A stretch of 35,982 bases of DNA from a virus. Positions 1-8,140 of the stretch are shown in pieces; within the stretch, counting starts at the first letter, position 1; the number at the start of each line of letters is the position of its first letter. Location: positions 1 to 35,982 of IMG/VR virus record IMGVR_UViG_3300025174_000065, one strand, 5' to 3'. The notes below the pieces were generated by a model that saw nothing but the letters and a program-made list of their open reading frames with translations, was not told the DNA's origin and searched no databases. The position numbers were made by a program, and so were the translations under genes.

Positions 1-128
1 CCCGCGAATGGCTGCCGCCATTGGCCGCCGCAGTCGAGGCCGTGGCCGGCGCGCAGAACGGTGTCACGGTCGCTCGGCTGATTGTGCGCTGGAATGGAGT
101 TATAGATAATTGGACAAGAAGCGCATAA
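1..128 (+). CDS. 3' end of an unidentified gene (partial)
   Basis: The frame starting at base 3 is open from the window edge to a TAA at 126-128 and gives 41 residues with normal composition, including LAAAVEAVAG and a C-terminal NGVIDNWTRSA. The frame starting at base 2 is also open to 109 but is Arg-rich and less protein-like. The product cannot be identified from so little. It overlaps the next gene by 19 bases, in keeping with the tight packing elsewhere, and its place before the terminase genes suggests a packaging-proximal gene. Confidence 0.45.
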   Translation, partial: REWLPPLAAAVEAVAGAQNGVTVARLIVRWNGVIDNWTRSA

Positions 129-571
129 GAAACAAATCGCTTTCTGATAACAGAAGCAAATCACAAAAAGAGGCGGCACAGAAGCGATTGCAGACATGGA
201 AGCCGGGTCAGTCAGGCAATCCAGCGGGCGCGCCAAAGCGCGGCGAATCATGGAAAGAGATTGTCGCCAAGATCGGAAACATGACTCCGCGAGAGGCCGC
301 TGATCATTGTAATGAGATCGCCAAGCAAATCAGAAAAATAGGCGACGGCATTACACTGAAAGAGGCGGTTGTTTTGCGCGTCTATACGGCCTTGCTTTTT
401 GAGCCTCAACCCGGTTTACTCAATGCTATAATGGAGCGCGACGAAGGCAAGGTTACGCAGCCTATCAGCGGGCCGGAGAATGGGCCAATTAAGTTCGAGG
501 ATGTCAAGTCAAGTCTATTCGGCAAGCTGGTTGAGGTCTCAATCGAAGACCCAACGAATCCAGTTCCTTAA
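110..571 (+). CDS. DUF5681 protein, candidate small terminase subunit
   Basis: A 153-residue basic protein. Residues 31-45 carry KPGQSGNPAGAPKRG, the hallmark of the DUF5681 family, which is regularly found just upstream of phage large terminases. The rest is mostly helical and charged. The start is TTG at 110, directly after an in-frame TAA at 107-109, so it cannot start further upstream. The small-terminase role (DNA recognition during packaging) is inferred from position; DUF5681 itself has no proven activity that I know of. Its last 92 bases overlap the terminase gene. Confidence 0.85.
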   Translation: MDKKRIRNKSLSDNRSKSQKEAAQKRLQTWKPGQSGNPAGAPKRGESWKEIVAKIGNMTPREAADHCNEIAKQIRKIGDGITLKEAVVLRVYTALLFEPQPGLLNAIMERDEGKVTQPISGPENGPIKFEDVKSSLFGKLVEVSIEDPTNPVP

Positions 572-1832
572 AAACTTAACAGATGAAGAGGCCGCTGTCT
601 TGTATTACGATTGGTCTTTCTGGGCGCGGCCTGAGCAATTGCCGCCGCCGGGTGATTGGCTCGTGTGGCTGCTGAGAAGCGGGCGCGGCTTCGGCAAGAC
701 ACGCACGGGCGCGCAATGGGTGATCAATCGGGCACAGATAGGCTTTCGACGTATTGCACTCGTCGGGCAAACTAAAGCCGATGTGCGCGATACGATGGTC
801 GAAGTCGGCGATAGCTCAATCCTGAAACTGTCCCCGCCGTGGTTTTATCCCGATTACGAACCTAGTAAGCGCCGCATCACCTGGCCGAATGGCGCAATCG
901 GAATCATCTATAGCGGTGATGAGCCTGATCAATTGCGTGGCCCACAACATGATAGCGCCTGGGTCGATGAACTGGCAAAGTTCAAATATCCGCAGGAGAC
1001 GTGGGATAATCTGATGCTTGGGCTTCGCATCGGGCCTAAGCCGCAAGTATGCGTAACTACAACACCGCGCCCGATCCCGCTGATTAAAGCACTCATTGCG
1101 GATAGGGACACAGTTGACGTTAAGCGCAGTACATACGATAATATCGCCAATCTGTCGCCGGTCTACATTCGCAAAGTGATCAGGCCGCTTGAAAATACGC
1201 GACTGGGCCGGCAGGAGATCAACGCCGATATTTTGGATGATGCACCGGGCGCGCTTTGGAAACGGGATTGGCTCGAACGAAATCGTGTAACGAACTTTCC
1301 CGATCTGGCGCGCGTGGTTGTGGCGATTGATCCGGCGGCAACGAGTGATGATGAGGAGAGCGCAGAAACCGGTATTGTGGTCGCCGGCCTGGGCACAGAT
1401 GGATTCGGCTATGTGCTTGATGATGTGAGTCTGCGCGATACACCTGAAGGCTGGGCAAAGGCAGCCGTCGCCGCTTATCACCGTCATCGCGCGGATCGAA
1501 TCATTGCCGAGACGAATAACGGCGGCGAGATGGTTGGGCATACGATCCGAACTGTCGAGCCGGGCGTGCCGTTCTCGGAAGTGTATGCGACACGGGGCAA
1601 GGCCATCAGGGCTGAGCCGATTAGCGCGCTGTATGAGCAAGGTAGAATCAAGCACGTCGGATTTTTCGCAGACCTTGAGGATCAACTTTGTACCTGGATG
1701 CCGGGAGAGAAATCACCGGATCGACTTGACGCTCTGGTGTGGGCATTCACTGAATTAGACATCGCAGGCACAGAATCCTATGGAGCAGCCGTCGTCGCCG
1801 AGCAGACCTACATCAGCAGCAGCGATTATTAG
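480..1832 (+). CDS. terL: Terminase large subunit (packaging ATPase and nuclease)
   Basis: A 450-residue packaging motor protein. The Walker A motif is SGRGFGKT (residues 67-74) and the Walker B region is SAWVDEL (159-165). The C-terminal RNase H-like nuclease has the expected acidic residues D284 (VAIDPA), E344 (IAETNN) and D417 (RLDALVWA). Length is normal for the family, and it should drive DNA into the prohead docked on the portal. The ATG at 480 overlaps the upstream gene by 92 bases; an ATG at 501 preceded by GAGG is an alternative. The stop is TAG, showing that amber is used as a normal terminator here. Confidence 0.96.
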   Translation: MGQLSSRMSSQVYSASWLRSQSKTQRIQFLKNLTDEEAAVLYYDWSFWARPEQLPPPGDWLVWLLRSGRGFGKTRTGAQWVINRAQIGFRRIALVGQTKADVRDTMVEVGDSSILKLSPPWFYPDYEPSKRRITWPNGAIGIIYSGDEPDQLRGPQHDSAWVDELAKFKYPQETWDNLMLGLRIGPKPQVCVTTTPRPIPLIKALIADRDTVDVKRSTYDNIANLSPVYIRKVIRPLENTRLGRQEINADILDDAPGALWKRDWLERNRVTNFPDLARVVVAIDPAATSDDEESAETGIVVAGLGTDGFGYVLDDVSLRDTPEGWAKAAVAAYHRHRADRIIAETNNGGEMVGHTIRTVEPGVPFSEVYATRGKAIRAEPISALYEQGRIKHVGFFADLEDQLCTWMPGEKSPDRLDALVWAFTELDIAGTESYGAAVVAEQTYISSSDY

Positions 1833-1986
1833 AGACATCGCGGGCCGCATTATCGATGCCGTATTCCCGCTGTCGATAGTCGAGCCGCGCAGCGATGGTA
1901 TCCATGACGGCGCGCTCTATGGGCCGAAGCCGAAGCCGAAGCCGGATTTTGTGCAAGAGGATGATGAGGGATGGAGACCGCTTTAA
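1780..1986 (+). CDS. Small hypothetical protein
   Basis: A 68-residue ORF overlapping the terminase 3' end by 53 bases. It has a short hydrophobic stretch (AIIRDIAGRIIDAVFPLSIV) and a C-terminal run of Lys-Pro dipeptides followed by acidic residues. I do not recognise it. Its TAA shares a base with the ATG at 1986 (TAATG), typical of translational coupling. No clear ribosome binding site precedes the ATG at 1780. It may be a real small protein or a spacer remnant. Confidence 0.5.
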   Translation: MEQPSSPSRPTSAAAIIRDIAGRIIDAVFPLSIVEPRSDGIHDGALYGPKPKPKPDFVQEDDEGWRPL

Positions 1987-2174
1987 TGGATATATCGCTC
2001 AATCAAATTGAGGTGACAAGGGCCGTCCAAACGCTCGTCGAAATTGATGCGACTGAAGCGGCGGTGAATCTAAGTAATATTCTCTCAGCACTTCTCAAGC
2101 CAACCGAACAAGCCGAGGATGCACTTTCGGAATATGGCATATCAAAAGGAGCGCGCCTTGAGCCAACCCGCTGA
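1986..2174 (+). CDS. Ectopic tape-measure protein fragment
   Basis: A 62-residue ORF coupled by TAATG to the previous gene. From residue 3 (ISLNQIE) to GIS it aligns without gaps to residues 220-270 of the tape measure gene of this same window (ISFDQVA to GLS near 22440-22592); by eye about 34 of 51 residues match, including an identical NILSALLKPT-like core (NLSxILSALLKPT). The DNA also aligns, with many third-position differences, so it is not a fresh duplication. After the match it continues only 11 residues. It is probably a relic of a related phage's tape measure gene, though a retained small protein is possible. Confidence 0.7.
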   Translation: MDISLNQIEVTRAVQTLVEIDATEAAVNLSNILSALLKPTEQAEDALSEYGISKGARLEPTR

Positions 2175-2197
2175 TACTTGATCGCCTTCGACGCCGC

Positions 2198-4120
2198 TTG
2201 GCGCGCTTCTTGGCGCGCTTTGAGCCTGAGCCGCCGTTCGGCTTAGCCGTGCCAGCCGATGCTTTCACGATCCGCGACGGCGTGAACTATGCGCTGCCGA
2301 TTATCGTGCCGCCAGAACTATCCGGTCAGGCACGCGAAGAATTCATCCAGGCTGCAATCAAAGAAGCAACAGCGGATTATCATTTTCAATTTGACCGGTC
2401 CTACTCCTCCGAATCCCCCTTCCGAATCCCCATCGTCGATCCCCTGACGGAATGGGATTTCGTCACCCGCCGCTCTGTACTCGCTTCCTGCCATTCCGCC
2501 GCCGAACGCAATCCGATTGCGAAAGCGGCGGTCAAAATCATTCGCCTGTTTACGATGGGCGAGGGCTTGACGATCAATTACCAGGCGGAAGATGTCGAGC
2601 GTATCTTAGAGGATTTTCGCACCAGTACAGATAACCAGATCGATACACTCGAAAAGGAATTGCTCGATACACTTATCATCGATGGCGAAATCTTCGTGCG
2701 CTTTTTCAGCGATGATAACGGGCAAACTGTTATCACGCCGATACCCGCTTTTGAGATTGACTGGATAGAAACCGAACGCGGTTTTGCTAAGCGCCCGCTT
2801 ATCTATCATCAAACTGGGCGGCAATCATCGGGTAAGCCGGGCGATTCAGAATCTATTGATGAAGAGATTGATGCCGATCAAATCCTGCATGTGGCAATCA
2901 ATAAACTATCCTATGAGGTGCGAGGGCGGCCCGATCTGTTTGCGATTCTGCCGTGGCTGAAAGCATACAAGCAATGGCTAGAGAACCGAGCGCGTCAGAA
3001 CTATTGGCGTGGCGCGATCCTGTGGTGGTTGAAGCTTATCGGCGGCACGCCAGCGCAAGTGACAAATGCGCGCGCTCAATACAAGCAACCGCCGCCGCCC
3101 GGCTCGCTGCTCGTAACGAATGACAAACAGGAACTTGCCGCCGTCGATGGGCGCGTGGGCGCAAGCGATGCCGCCGAGGATGGACGGCAAATGAAACTAA
3201 TGAATGCTGTCGGGATGCTATTGCCTGAGTACATGCTATCCGATGGCGCAAATGCCAATCTTGCCAGCGCGACGGCGCAGCAGTTGCCAGCGCTGCGTTC
3301 ATTCACTGACTACCAGGATATTGCGACTAATACTTGGAAGCAAATCTATCGCCGCGTGCTGGAGAAAGCGATCGCGGCGGGCGTGCTACAGACGGAACTC
3401 AATCAGATCGATACTGACGGAGACCCGGTCTATGAGGATGATGGCACGACACCCAAGACCATTGATGCGCTCGAAGCATTCGACATTCGCGCGCCAGAAC
3501 TTGAAACAAGCAATCTCAAGACGCTGGCCGATGCGCTGATGATCGCAGTCAATGCCGGCTGGGTGAGCAATGAGACGGCATCTGCTGAGATGGGCTTCGA
3601 CTATCGCCTGGAACGCAAGAAAATCGAGGGTGAGGAAGAGGCGGAGCAGCAAGCGGTCGCGCAAGGGCGCGGCATGACGCCGACTGATCAGCAACCCGGC
3701 GCGCCGACACTGGCGGATTATCAGCAGCAAGGCGGGGAGGAGCGCGAAAGTGATATGAACAGACAAGACCTGGCGCTAGTGATGCAGATGATTCAGGCGA
3801 TGGGCGCGCGTAATCCGCCTTTCAGTATCACGCTCAAAGAGGCCGAGGTTCAATTGCCGGAATATCAGCCACCGGTGATCAAATTCGAGCCTCAGATTAT
3901 AATCAATGTGCCGGAACAGGCTGCGCCGATCGTGAATGTCGAAGTGCCGGCCCAGGAAGCGCCGCGCGTCATCATCAAGACGCCGCCACAACCGACGCCA
4001 ATCGTGAACGTGCCGCCCGATGCGATCCGGCTCGAAGTGCCTGATGAAACGCTGCGCGTGACTGAGCGTGATGGTGATGGACGCGTGAAAGAAATCCAGA
4101 AGAGGCGGAGCTATGAATAA
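2198..4120 (+). CDS. Portal protein
   Basis: A 640-residue protein directly after the terminase, the expected position for the dodecameric portal through which DNA enters the head. The core contains RRSVLASCHSAAERNPIAKA and the LIIDGEIFVRFF strand typical of HK97/lambda-type portals. The last 85 residues are a Pro/Val-rich extension with repeated INVP and IVNV elements, seen at the C-terminus of some portals. The TTG at 2198 has no good ribosome binding site; the frame is open back to 2162, and a good AAAAGGAG site (2144-2151) precedes TTG at 2158 in another frame, so the true N-terminus is uncertain. Confidence 0.9.
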   Translation: MARFLARFEPEPPFGLAVPADAFTIRDGVNYALPIIVPPELSGQAREEFIQAAIKEATADYHFQFDRSYSSESPFRIPIVDPLTEWDFVTRRSVLASCHSAAERNPIAKAAVKIIRLFTMGEGLTINYQAEDVERILEDFRTSTDNQIDTLEKELLDTLIIDGEIFVRFFSDDNGQTVITPIPAFEIDWIETERGFAKRPLIYHQTGRQSSGKPGDSESIDEEIDADQILHVAINKLSYEVRGRPDLFAILPWLKAYKQWLENRARQNYWRGAILWWLKLIGGTPAQVTNARAQYKQPPPPGSLLVTNDKQELAAVDGRVGASDAAEDGRQMKLMNAVGMLLPEYMLSDGANANLASATAQQLPALRSFTDYQDIATNTWKQIYRRVLEKAIAAGVLQTELNQIDTDGDPVYEDDGTTPKTIDALEAFDIRAPELETSNLKTLADALMIAVNAGWVSNETASAEMGFDYRLERKKIEGEEEAEQQAVAQGRGMTPTDQQPGAPTLADYQQQGGEERESDMNRQDLALVMQMIQAMGARNPPFSITLKEAEVQLPEYQPPVIKFEPQIIINVPEQAAPIVNVEVPAQEAPRVIIKTPPQPTPIVNVPPDAIRLEVPDETLRVTERDGDGRVKEIQKRRSYE

Positions 4121-4295
4121 GAAATATCCATATTGGACTACGGGTTTTAACCCTTTGGGGTCGGCAGAATATATTCCCACCATGAAGGTAGTTTCTGATA
4201 CCTAGTGGCGCTGCCATAAGTGCGGCAAGGACAATGAGCTTTTTCAACAGCTTTGTGAGAAATGCGGAGCGATCCGCGAGAAAGAGGAGGCTTAG
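4113..4295 (+). pseudogene. Zinc-ribbon ORF interrupted by an in-frame amber codon
   Basis: Read as 61 codons, the ATG at 4113 overlaps the portal stop and runs in frame to TAG at 4293-4295, with one internal TAG at 4203-4205 (codon 31). The first half begins MNKKYPYW and ends VVSDT; the second half, WRCHKCGKDNELF and LCEKCGA, has two CxxC knuckles and is a convincing zinc ribbon. A GGCGGAG ribosome binding site precedes the ATG. The second half has no start codon of its own before the cysteines. It is either inactivated by a nonsense change, expressed by suppression or readthrough, or carries a sequence error. Confidence 0.6.
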
Positions 4296-4298
4296 GAC

Positions 4299-4748
4299 AT
4301 GGCACATACCTGGACGGATACCGGTCTATCCGCGCTGCTGGCGCACTGGCCGCGCTCGGCATTCAACACATCGGGCGTGTTCTACATCGGCTATTTCGGC
4401 AGCCAGACGAGCGGCACTGTGCCGAACCGCACAGCATTCGGAGGCGCGACGCCCGGCGGCTGGGTAGAATCAGTCGCCATGCCCCGTATGGTTGTCAGCG
4501 CGGGACAATGGGGCGTGCCGGCCAGCAACGGCAATGGCTACCGCGTCACCGCATTGCAGTTGGCGAGCACGGCGACGGCGGCGGGAAGTGCAAATGGCTT
4601 TTTCCTGGGGACGCATGTATCCAGCGTCGCCGCCGATCTCAGTTACTTCTTCGCCAACTTCGATGACCTGACGCAAGTTGCTTACAACTCCGGCGACGTG
4701 ATTCGCATTACGCCTGCTGTGCAGTTCAACGTTAGCGCCCTGTCGTAA
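4299..4748 (+). CDS. Putative virion surface or decoration protein
   Basis: A 149-residue protein rich in Gly, Ser, Thr, Ala and aromatic residues and almost free of charge, typical of beta-structured virion proteins. An AGGAGG site lies at 4284-4290, inside the end of the zinc-ribbon ORF. No domain is recognised. It lies between portal and head protease genes, followed by two further structural-looking proteins, so a head-associated or fibre role is inferred from place and composition only. Confidence 0.75.
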   Translation: MAHTWTDTGLSALLAHWPRSAFNTSGVFYIGYFGSQTSGTVPNRTAFGGATPGGWVESVAMPRMVVSAGQWGVPASNGNGYRVTALQLASTATAAGSANGFFLGTHVSSVAADLSYFFANFDDLTQVAYNSGDVIRITPAVQFNVSALS

Positions 4749-4763
4749 GCGCGGGGAGGTCAC

Positions 4764-5519
4764 ATGCGGCGTTGGCTCTATGCCATTATGGTCATGGCGT
4801 TATTCGCCGCGACTGTAACTGGAAATGCGAAAGGGGCAGAAATGACGCGCCGGTACTATATCGCGCCGTGGACAGTGCTATACGCGATCGGCGGCGGGCA
4901 ATTCTCGCTGACCGATCCGGGCGGGGCACGCCAGGTGCAGGGTAGCCGCGTGCTGCTCTGGGGCACGTGGCTGCGCGATGTGACCGGTCACTACGCCGAG
5001 ACGATCAAGCCGCGCTCGGCGCGCGGGCAGGCGAAGGGAACCTGCATGAGCTATGTCGAGGCGCCGGATGTGGACCCACTGGCCCTTCATGCGCTGATCG
5101 CGGCGGACACGGAGATCGCCGCCGCGCCGTGGACTCCCGACAACCTGGACGCGACTTTCGGCACGCTGACGGCTGGGCAGCAGTCCCAAGTGAGGAGCGC
5201 GCTGTCAGCGGTGTTCATGGATGACCAGTGGATCGCGGGCGGCACAACGTTCAGGCGCATCATGTCGTACATCCTGCACGTGCTGTTCGGGGCGCAGGGA
5301 CTCGGATCGGACTACCCCGACGGGCCGCTCACGTCGCGCTGGAACTCGCTGGCTGGCACGCGCCAGGTGGCGATCAACGCCTGGCTCGTCTCGGTTGGCC
5401 GGCCGGCCGTGACGGGCAACCCGACAATACGTGATGTGGTGAACAGCATCGCGCAGGTGGACTACGGCACGAACAACCCGACGATGGGCGGCGTGCAGTT
5501 CGGGGCATGGACTCCCTAA
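4764..5519 (+). CDS. Putative virion protein with signal-peptide-like N-terminus
   Basis: A 251-residue protein of unknown family. A strong GGGGAGG site at 4752-4758 supports the ATG at 4764, giving an N-terminus that looks like a Sec signal or anchor: MRRW, a hydrophobic core LYAIMVMALFAATV, then TGNAKGA. A second ATG at 4842, preceded by AAAGGGG, would give a cytosolic form beginning MTRRYYIAPW; both could be used. The body has two hydrophobic patches around residues 165-180 and ends TMGGVQFGAWTP. It sits in a row of structural-looking genes. A signal peptide would be odd for a virion part. Confidence 0.75.
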   Translation: MRRWLYAIMVMALFAATVTGNAKGAEMTRRYYIAPWTVLYAIGGGQFSLTDPGGARQVQGSRVLLWGTWLRDVTGHYAETIKPRSARGQAKGTCMSYVEAPDVDPLALHALIAADTEIAAAPWTPDNLDATFGTLTAGQQSQVRSALSAVFMDDQWIAGGTTFRRIMSYILHVLFGAQGLGSDYPDGPLTSRWNSLAGTRQVAINAWLVSVGRPAVTGNPTIRDVVNSIAQVDYGTNNPTMGGVQFGAWTP

Positions 5520-7427
5520 ATGGCCTCTGTATCTGATCTCTTTAATAGGGCAGACAGCACCGCTCTCGGCGCGGATTGGGCCGAGGATACCGATTTTCAG
5601 ATCGTCAGTAACACGCTGCGCGATGCAACCGGATCGGGCAACTACAAAAAGTGCCGCTGGGTCGGCACTCCGATGGACTCCAATAATTATGATTCCGAGG
5701 TGGACGGGCGCGCAGCATCAAATGATCTGGGTTTTGGCGCGTTCGGGCGCGGCGCGGTCTCGGCGGTCATCACCTATTACGCTTTCGAGGGCTTCGGCGG
5801 AGATTCGTTTTATCTGGTCGAGGTTACTGCTGGTGTCGATAGTATCATTGCCACCGGCTCGGCCTGCACGGCCAGCACGACTTTCAACGCGCGCCTGCGG
5901 TGCAACGGTTCGGCACTCACGGGCTTTCGAAATGATGTGAGCGATGCGACGGGCAGCGATTCATCGCTCGCCAGCGGCGCGGTTGGGTGCGTCGCCTATG
6001 GGCCTCTGAACGGGGTGAATAGCTGGATCGATAATTTCGCGGCCGCTGATCTGGTTGCAGTCTATACTAAGACGGGAGGCGTATCGTCAACACGGCTGGC
6101 TAGCGGCGTCGATGCGAATATCTTCACCGAAACGGGAAGTGCCGCATCGCCACGCATCATTATCGGCGCAGATGCAGATGTCTTTGTCGAGACCGCGCGC
6201 ATATTCTCTCCAGGCGTCATCACTGGCGCAAGTGAGTATGTGCCAGGCTTTATCATTTATACCAAGACTGGCTTGATCGCCGCGACCGCGCAAATCAATG
6301 GTATAGATGCAAATGTGTTTGGTGAGACTGGCTTCGGTGCGATAACCGCACAGGTCAGCGGTTCAGATGCCAATATCTTTAATGAGGTTGCGGGCGCATC
6401 CGCGCCGAGTGTCATCACTGGCGCAAGTGAGTATGTGCCAGGCTTTATCATCTATACCAAGATTGGCTCAATTGCCGCAACGATGCAGGCCAGTGGCGCA
6501 GACTCCAATGTATTCGAGGAGACAGGTGCGGGCATTGCCACGGCGCAGGCCAATGGCGCAGATGCAAATGTGTTCGGAGAGACAGGTTTTGGCGCGGCAA
6601 CTGCACAGATAAGCGGCGCAGACTCCAATGTATTCGAGGAGACAGGCACGGGCATTGCCACGGCGCAGATTGCCGGCGCGGATAGTGCAGTTGCCAATGA
6701 GACAGGCGGCGCCACAGCCACGACGCAAATCTCCGGCGCAGATGTGACAGATAGCGTCGAAACGGGCGGCGTCACAGCAACGGTTCAGGCAGCGGGCGCA
6801 GATGCGAATGTCTTTACCGAAACCAGCGTCGCCGTTTCTCCTGGAGTCATTACCGGTTCATCGTCTGCGATTGCCGTATATGAAAAAACCGGCGCGGTGA
6901 CATCGACCCTCCAGGCAGCCGGCGTTGATGTGGTGCTGTTTATTGAATCGGGCGGCGTGATTGCCCCAGCACAGATAAGCGGTGAGGATGTATCAATTGC
7001 AGTCGAATCGGGCGGTGTCATTTCGCCGAGTGTCGTATCGGCGACGAAGATCGCCCTCTTCGAAGAGACCGGCTCGGCGACTGCGCCTGCGGTTGTTACC
7101 GGTGCGAGCGTATTCGAGCCAGCGTCCGGGCTTTACACCAAGACCGGCGGCGTGTCGGCCACAATGCAGGCGGGCAGCGGCGCACGGCGCATGGTCTATG
7201 TTGACAATGGCGCGGCGCTATTGGCGGCTGCGGCTGCGGGCCTGGATAGCATTGTCCTAAACAAGACGGGCGGGGCGATTGCGCCTGCGGTTGCTGGTGC
7301 GCGGCGTGTACGGGGCATCGGCGGCACGATCCCGGTTGGGATCGGTGAGTATGTGCTGGCGGCGACTGAGGAAGAGCGTCGGCGCCGGATCAATCAGGAT
7401 GACGAAGAAATCCTGTTTATGCTATGA
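5520..7427 (+). CDS. Repeat-containing fibre-like protein with lectin-like N-terminal domain
   Basis: A 635-residue protein. Residues 1-175 (LFNRADSTALGADW, DNFAAADL) resemble the concanavalin/laminin-G jelly rolls found on phage surface proteins. From about 180 to 600 it consists of imperfect units of about 20 residues of the type ETGxGxATAQxSGADxNVF, which suggests a long regular beta stalk. The C-terminal about 35 residues are charged (EEERRRRINQDDEE). The gene follows the previous stop directly. Its place between portal and head protease suggests a head fibre, but a receptor-binding tail fibre is also possible. Confidence 0.8.
   Translation: MASVSDLFNRADSTALGADWAEDTDFQIVSNTLRDATGSGNYKKCRWVGTPMDSNNYDSEVDGRAASNDLGFGAFGRGAVSAVITYYAFEGFGGDSFYLVEVTAGVDSIIATGSACTASTTFNARLRCNGSALTGFRNDVSDATGSDSSLASGAVGCVAYGPLNGVNSWIDNFAAADLVAVYTKTGGVSSTRLASGVDANIFTETGSAASPRIIIGADADVFVETARIFSPGVITGASEYVPGFIIYTKTGLIAATAQINGIDANVFGETGFGAITAQVSGSDANIFNEVAGASAPSVITGASEYVPGFIIYTKIGSIAATMQASGADSNVFEETGAGIATAQANGADANVFGETGFGAATAQISGADSNVFEETGTGIATAQIAGADSAVANETGGATATTQISGADVTDSVETGGVTATVQAAGADANVFTETSVAVSPGVITGSSSAIAVYEKTGAVTSTLQAAGVDVVLFIESGGVIAPAQISGEDVSIAVESGGVISPSVVSATKIALFEETGSATAPAVVTGASVFEPASGLYTKTGGVSATMQAGSGARRMVYVDNGAALLAAAAAGLDSIVLNKTGGAIAPAVAGARRVRGIGGTIPVGIGEYVLAATEEERRRRINQDDEEILFML
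6060..7310 (+). repeat. Intragenic degenerate 60-bp repeat array
   Basis: The stalk coding sequence repeats with a period near 60 bases. Some copies are almost identical: a 41-base block at 6216-6256 recurs at 6411-6451, and a block of about 54 bases at 6495-6548 recurs at 6615-6668 with two differences. The spacings (195 and 120 bases) are multiples of three. Near-identical copies amid diverged ones suggest recent expansion by unequal exchange. Confidence 0.9.
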
Positions 7428-7435
7428 GGATAGAC

Positions 7436-7657
7436 ATGGCGCGTCCACCTGTACCCTATGAAGTCAAACACGATAAGCGGATGATCAAGGTCTGCCCGCA
7501 ATGCGAATCGACCGTGTTTCAAGGCCCATTTATTCGTGGGCCGATTGTGAACGGTGAGCATCAATCGCACGAAACCTGGTATCAGTGCATGGGCTGTAAT
7601 GCGGTTCGGATGCTCGAACAGTTGAACGAACGCGAGTTGCCGACGACGGATGACTGA
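7436..7657 (+). CDS. Small zinc-ribbon protein
   Basis: A protein of 73 residues from the ATG at 7436, which has GAGGA six bases upstream; an ATG at 7424 that overlaps the previous stop (ATGA) would add four residues. Two CxxC pairs (KVCPQCES and YQCMGCNA) frame a beta region with WYQCMGC near the end, a clear zinc ribbon. Function is unknown; such proteins are common between phage head genes. It is followed by an AT-rich homing endonuclease gene that separates it from the minor head gene. Confidence 0.8.
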   Translation: MARPPVPYEVKHDKRMIKVCPQCESTVFQGPFIRGPIVNGEHQSHETWYQCMGCNAVRMLEQLNERELPTTDD

Positions 7658-7678
7658 GTGGAAAGTGAGCCTTGAGCC

Positions 7679-8140
7679 ATGCACATACAATCTGCATTTG
7701 ACATTGATCTTGATATTGATCCATTGTGGTGTGCATGGTTTAGCGGATTAGTGGATGGCGAAGGAAGTTTCTGTATCGATGTCCAGAATAATACCAGAAG
7801 CATTAAGGCATATCTGGCAATAAATATGCGTGCAGATGAATTTGAAGGATTAAGAAAAATTCAAGACACTCTACACTGTGGTAATTTAGTATATCAGCAT
7901 TGTCGGAAAGGAAATCGGAATCCAGCTTATCAATATAGAATAGAGGCTCAATCATCCATTCGTCATATACTCATTCCATTATTTGATCGATACCATTTGC
8001 GAATGAAGAAAAGGCGCGACTATGAAATCTGGCGAAAGGCTGCACTTCTTATTTGTCAAGATGCACACCTGAATGGATATCGTGAAGAAGTCCTGGAATT
8101 GAAGCGACGACTAGAAGAAGGTAGGCGCTATAAGGAATGA
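7679..8140 (+). CDS. LAGLIDADG-type homing endonuclease (free-standing)
   Basis: A 153-residue protein with one LAGLIDADG-like helix, WFSGLVDGEGSF (residues 20-31), then the usual alternating strands and helices ending in a basic C-terminus. One motif implies that it acts as a homodimer to make a double-strand break at an intron- or gene-less cognate site, which spreads its own gene. The gene is clearly more AT-rich than its neighbours, a sign of separate origin. It is preceded by GTGAGCCTTGAGCC rather than a standard ribosome site, and its 3' end overlaps the next ATG. Confidence 0.92.
   Translation: MHIQSAFDIDLDIDPLWCAWFSGLVDGEGSFCIDVQNNTRSIKAYLAINMRADEFEGLRKIQDTLHCGNLVYQHCRKGNRNPAYQYRIEAQSSIRHILIPLFDRYHLRMKKRRDYEIWRKAALLICQDAHLNGYREEVLELKRRLEEGRRYKE

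Noticed and set aside
816-1685. 289-codon minus-strand ORF opposite the terminase gene
   Set aside because: It is a shadow of terL, Arg/Ile/Cys-rich, without ribosome site or recognisable domain.
6060-7310. Repeats considered as a CRISPR array or integrated repeat element
   Set aside because: Period is a multiple of three, copies are degenerate and translate to a regular protein repeat; no unique spacers.
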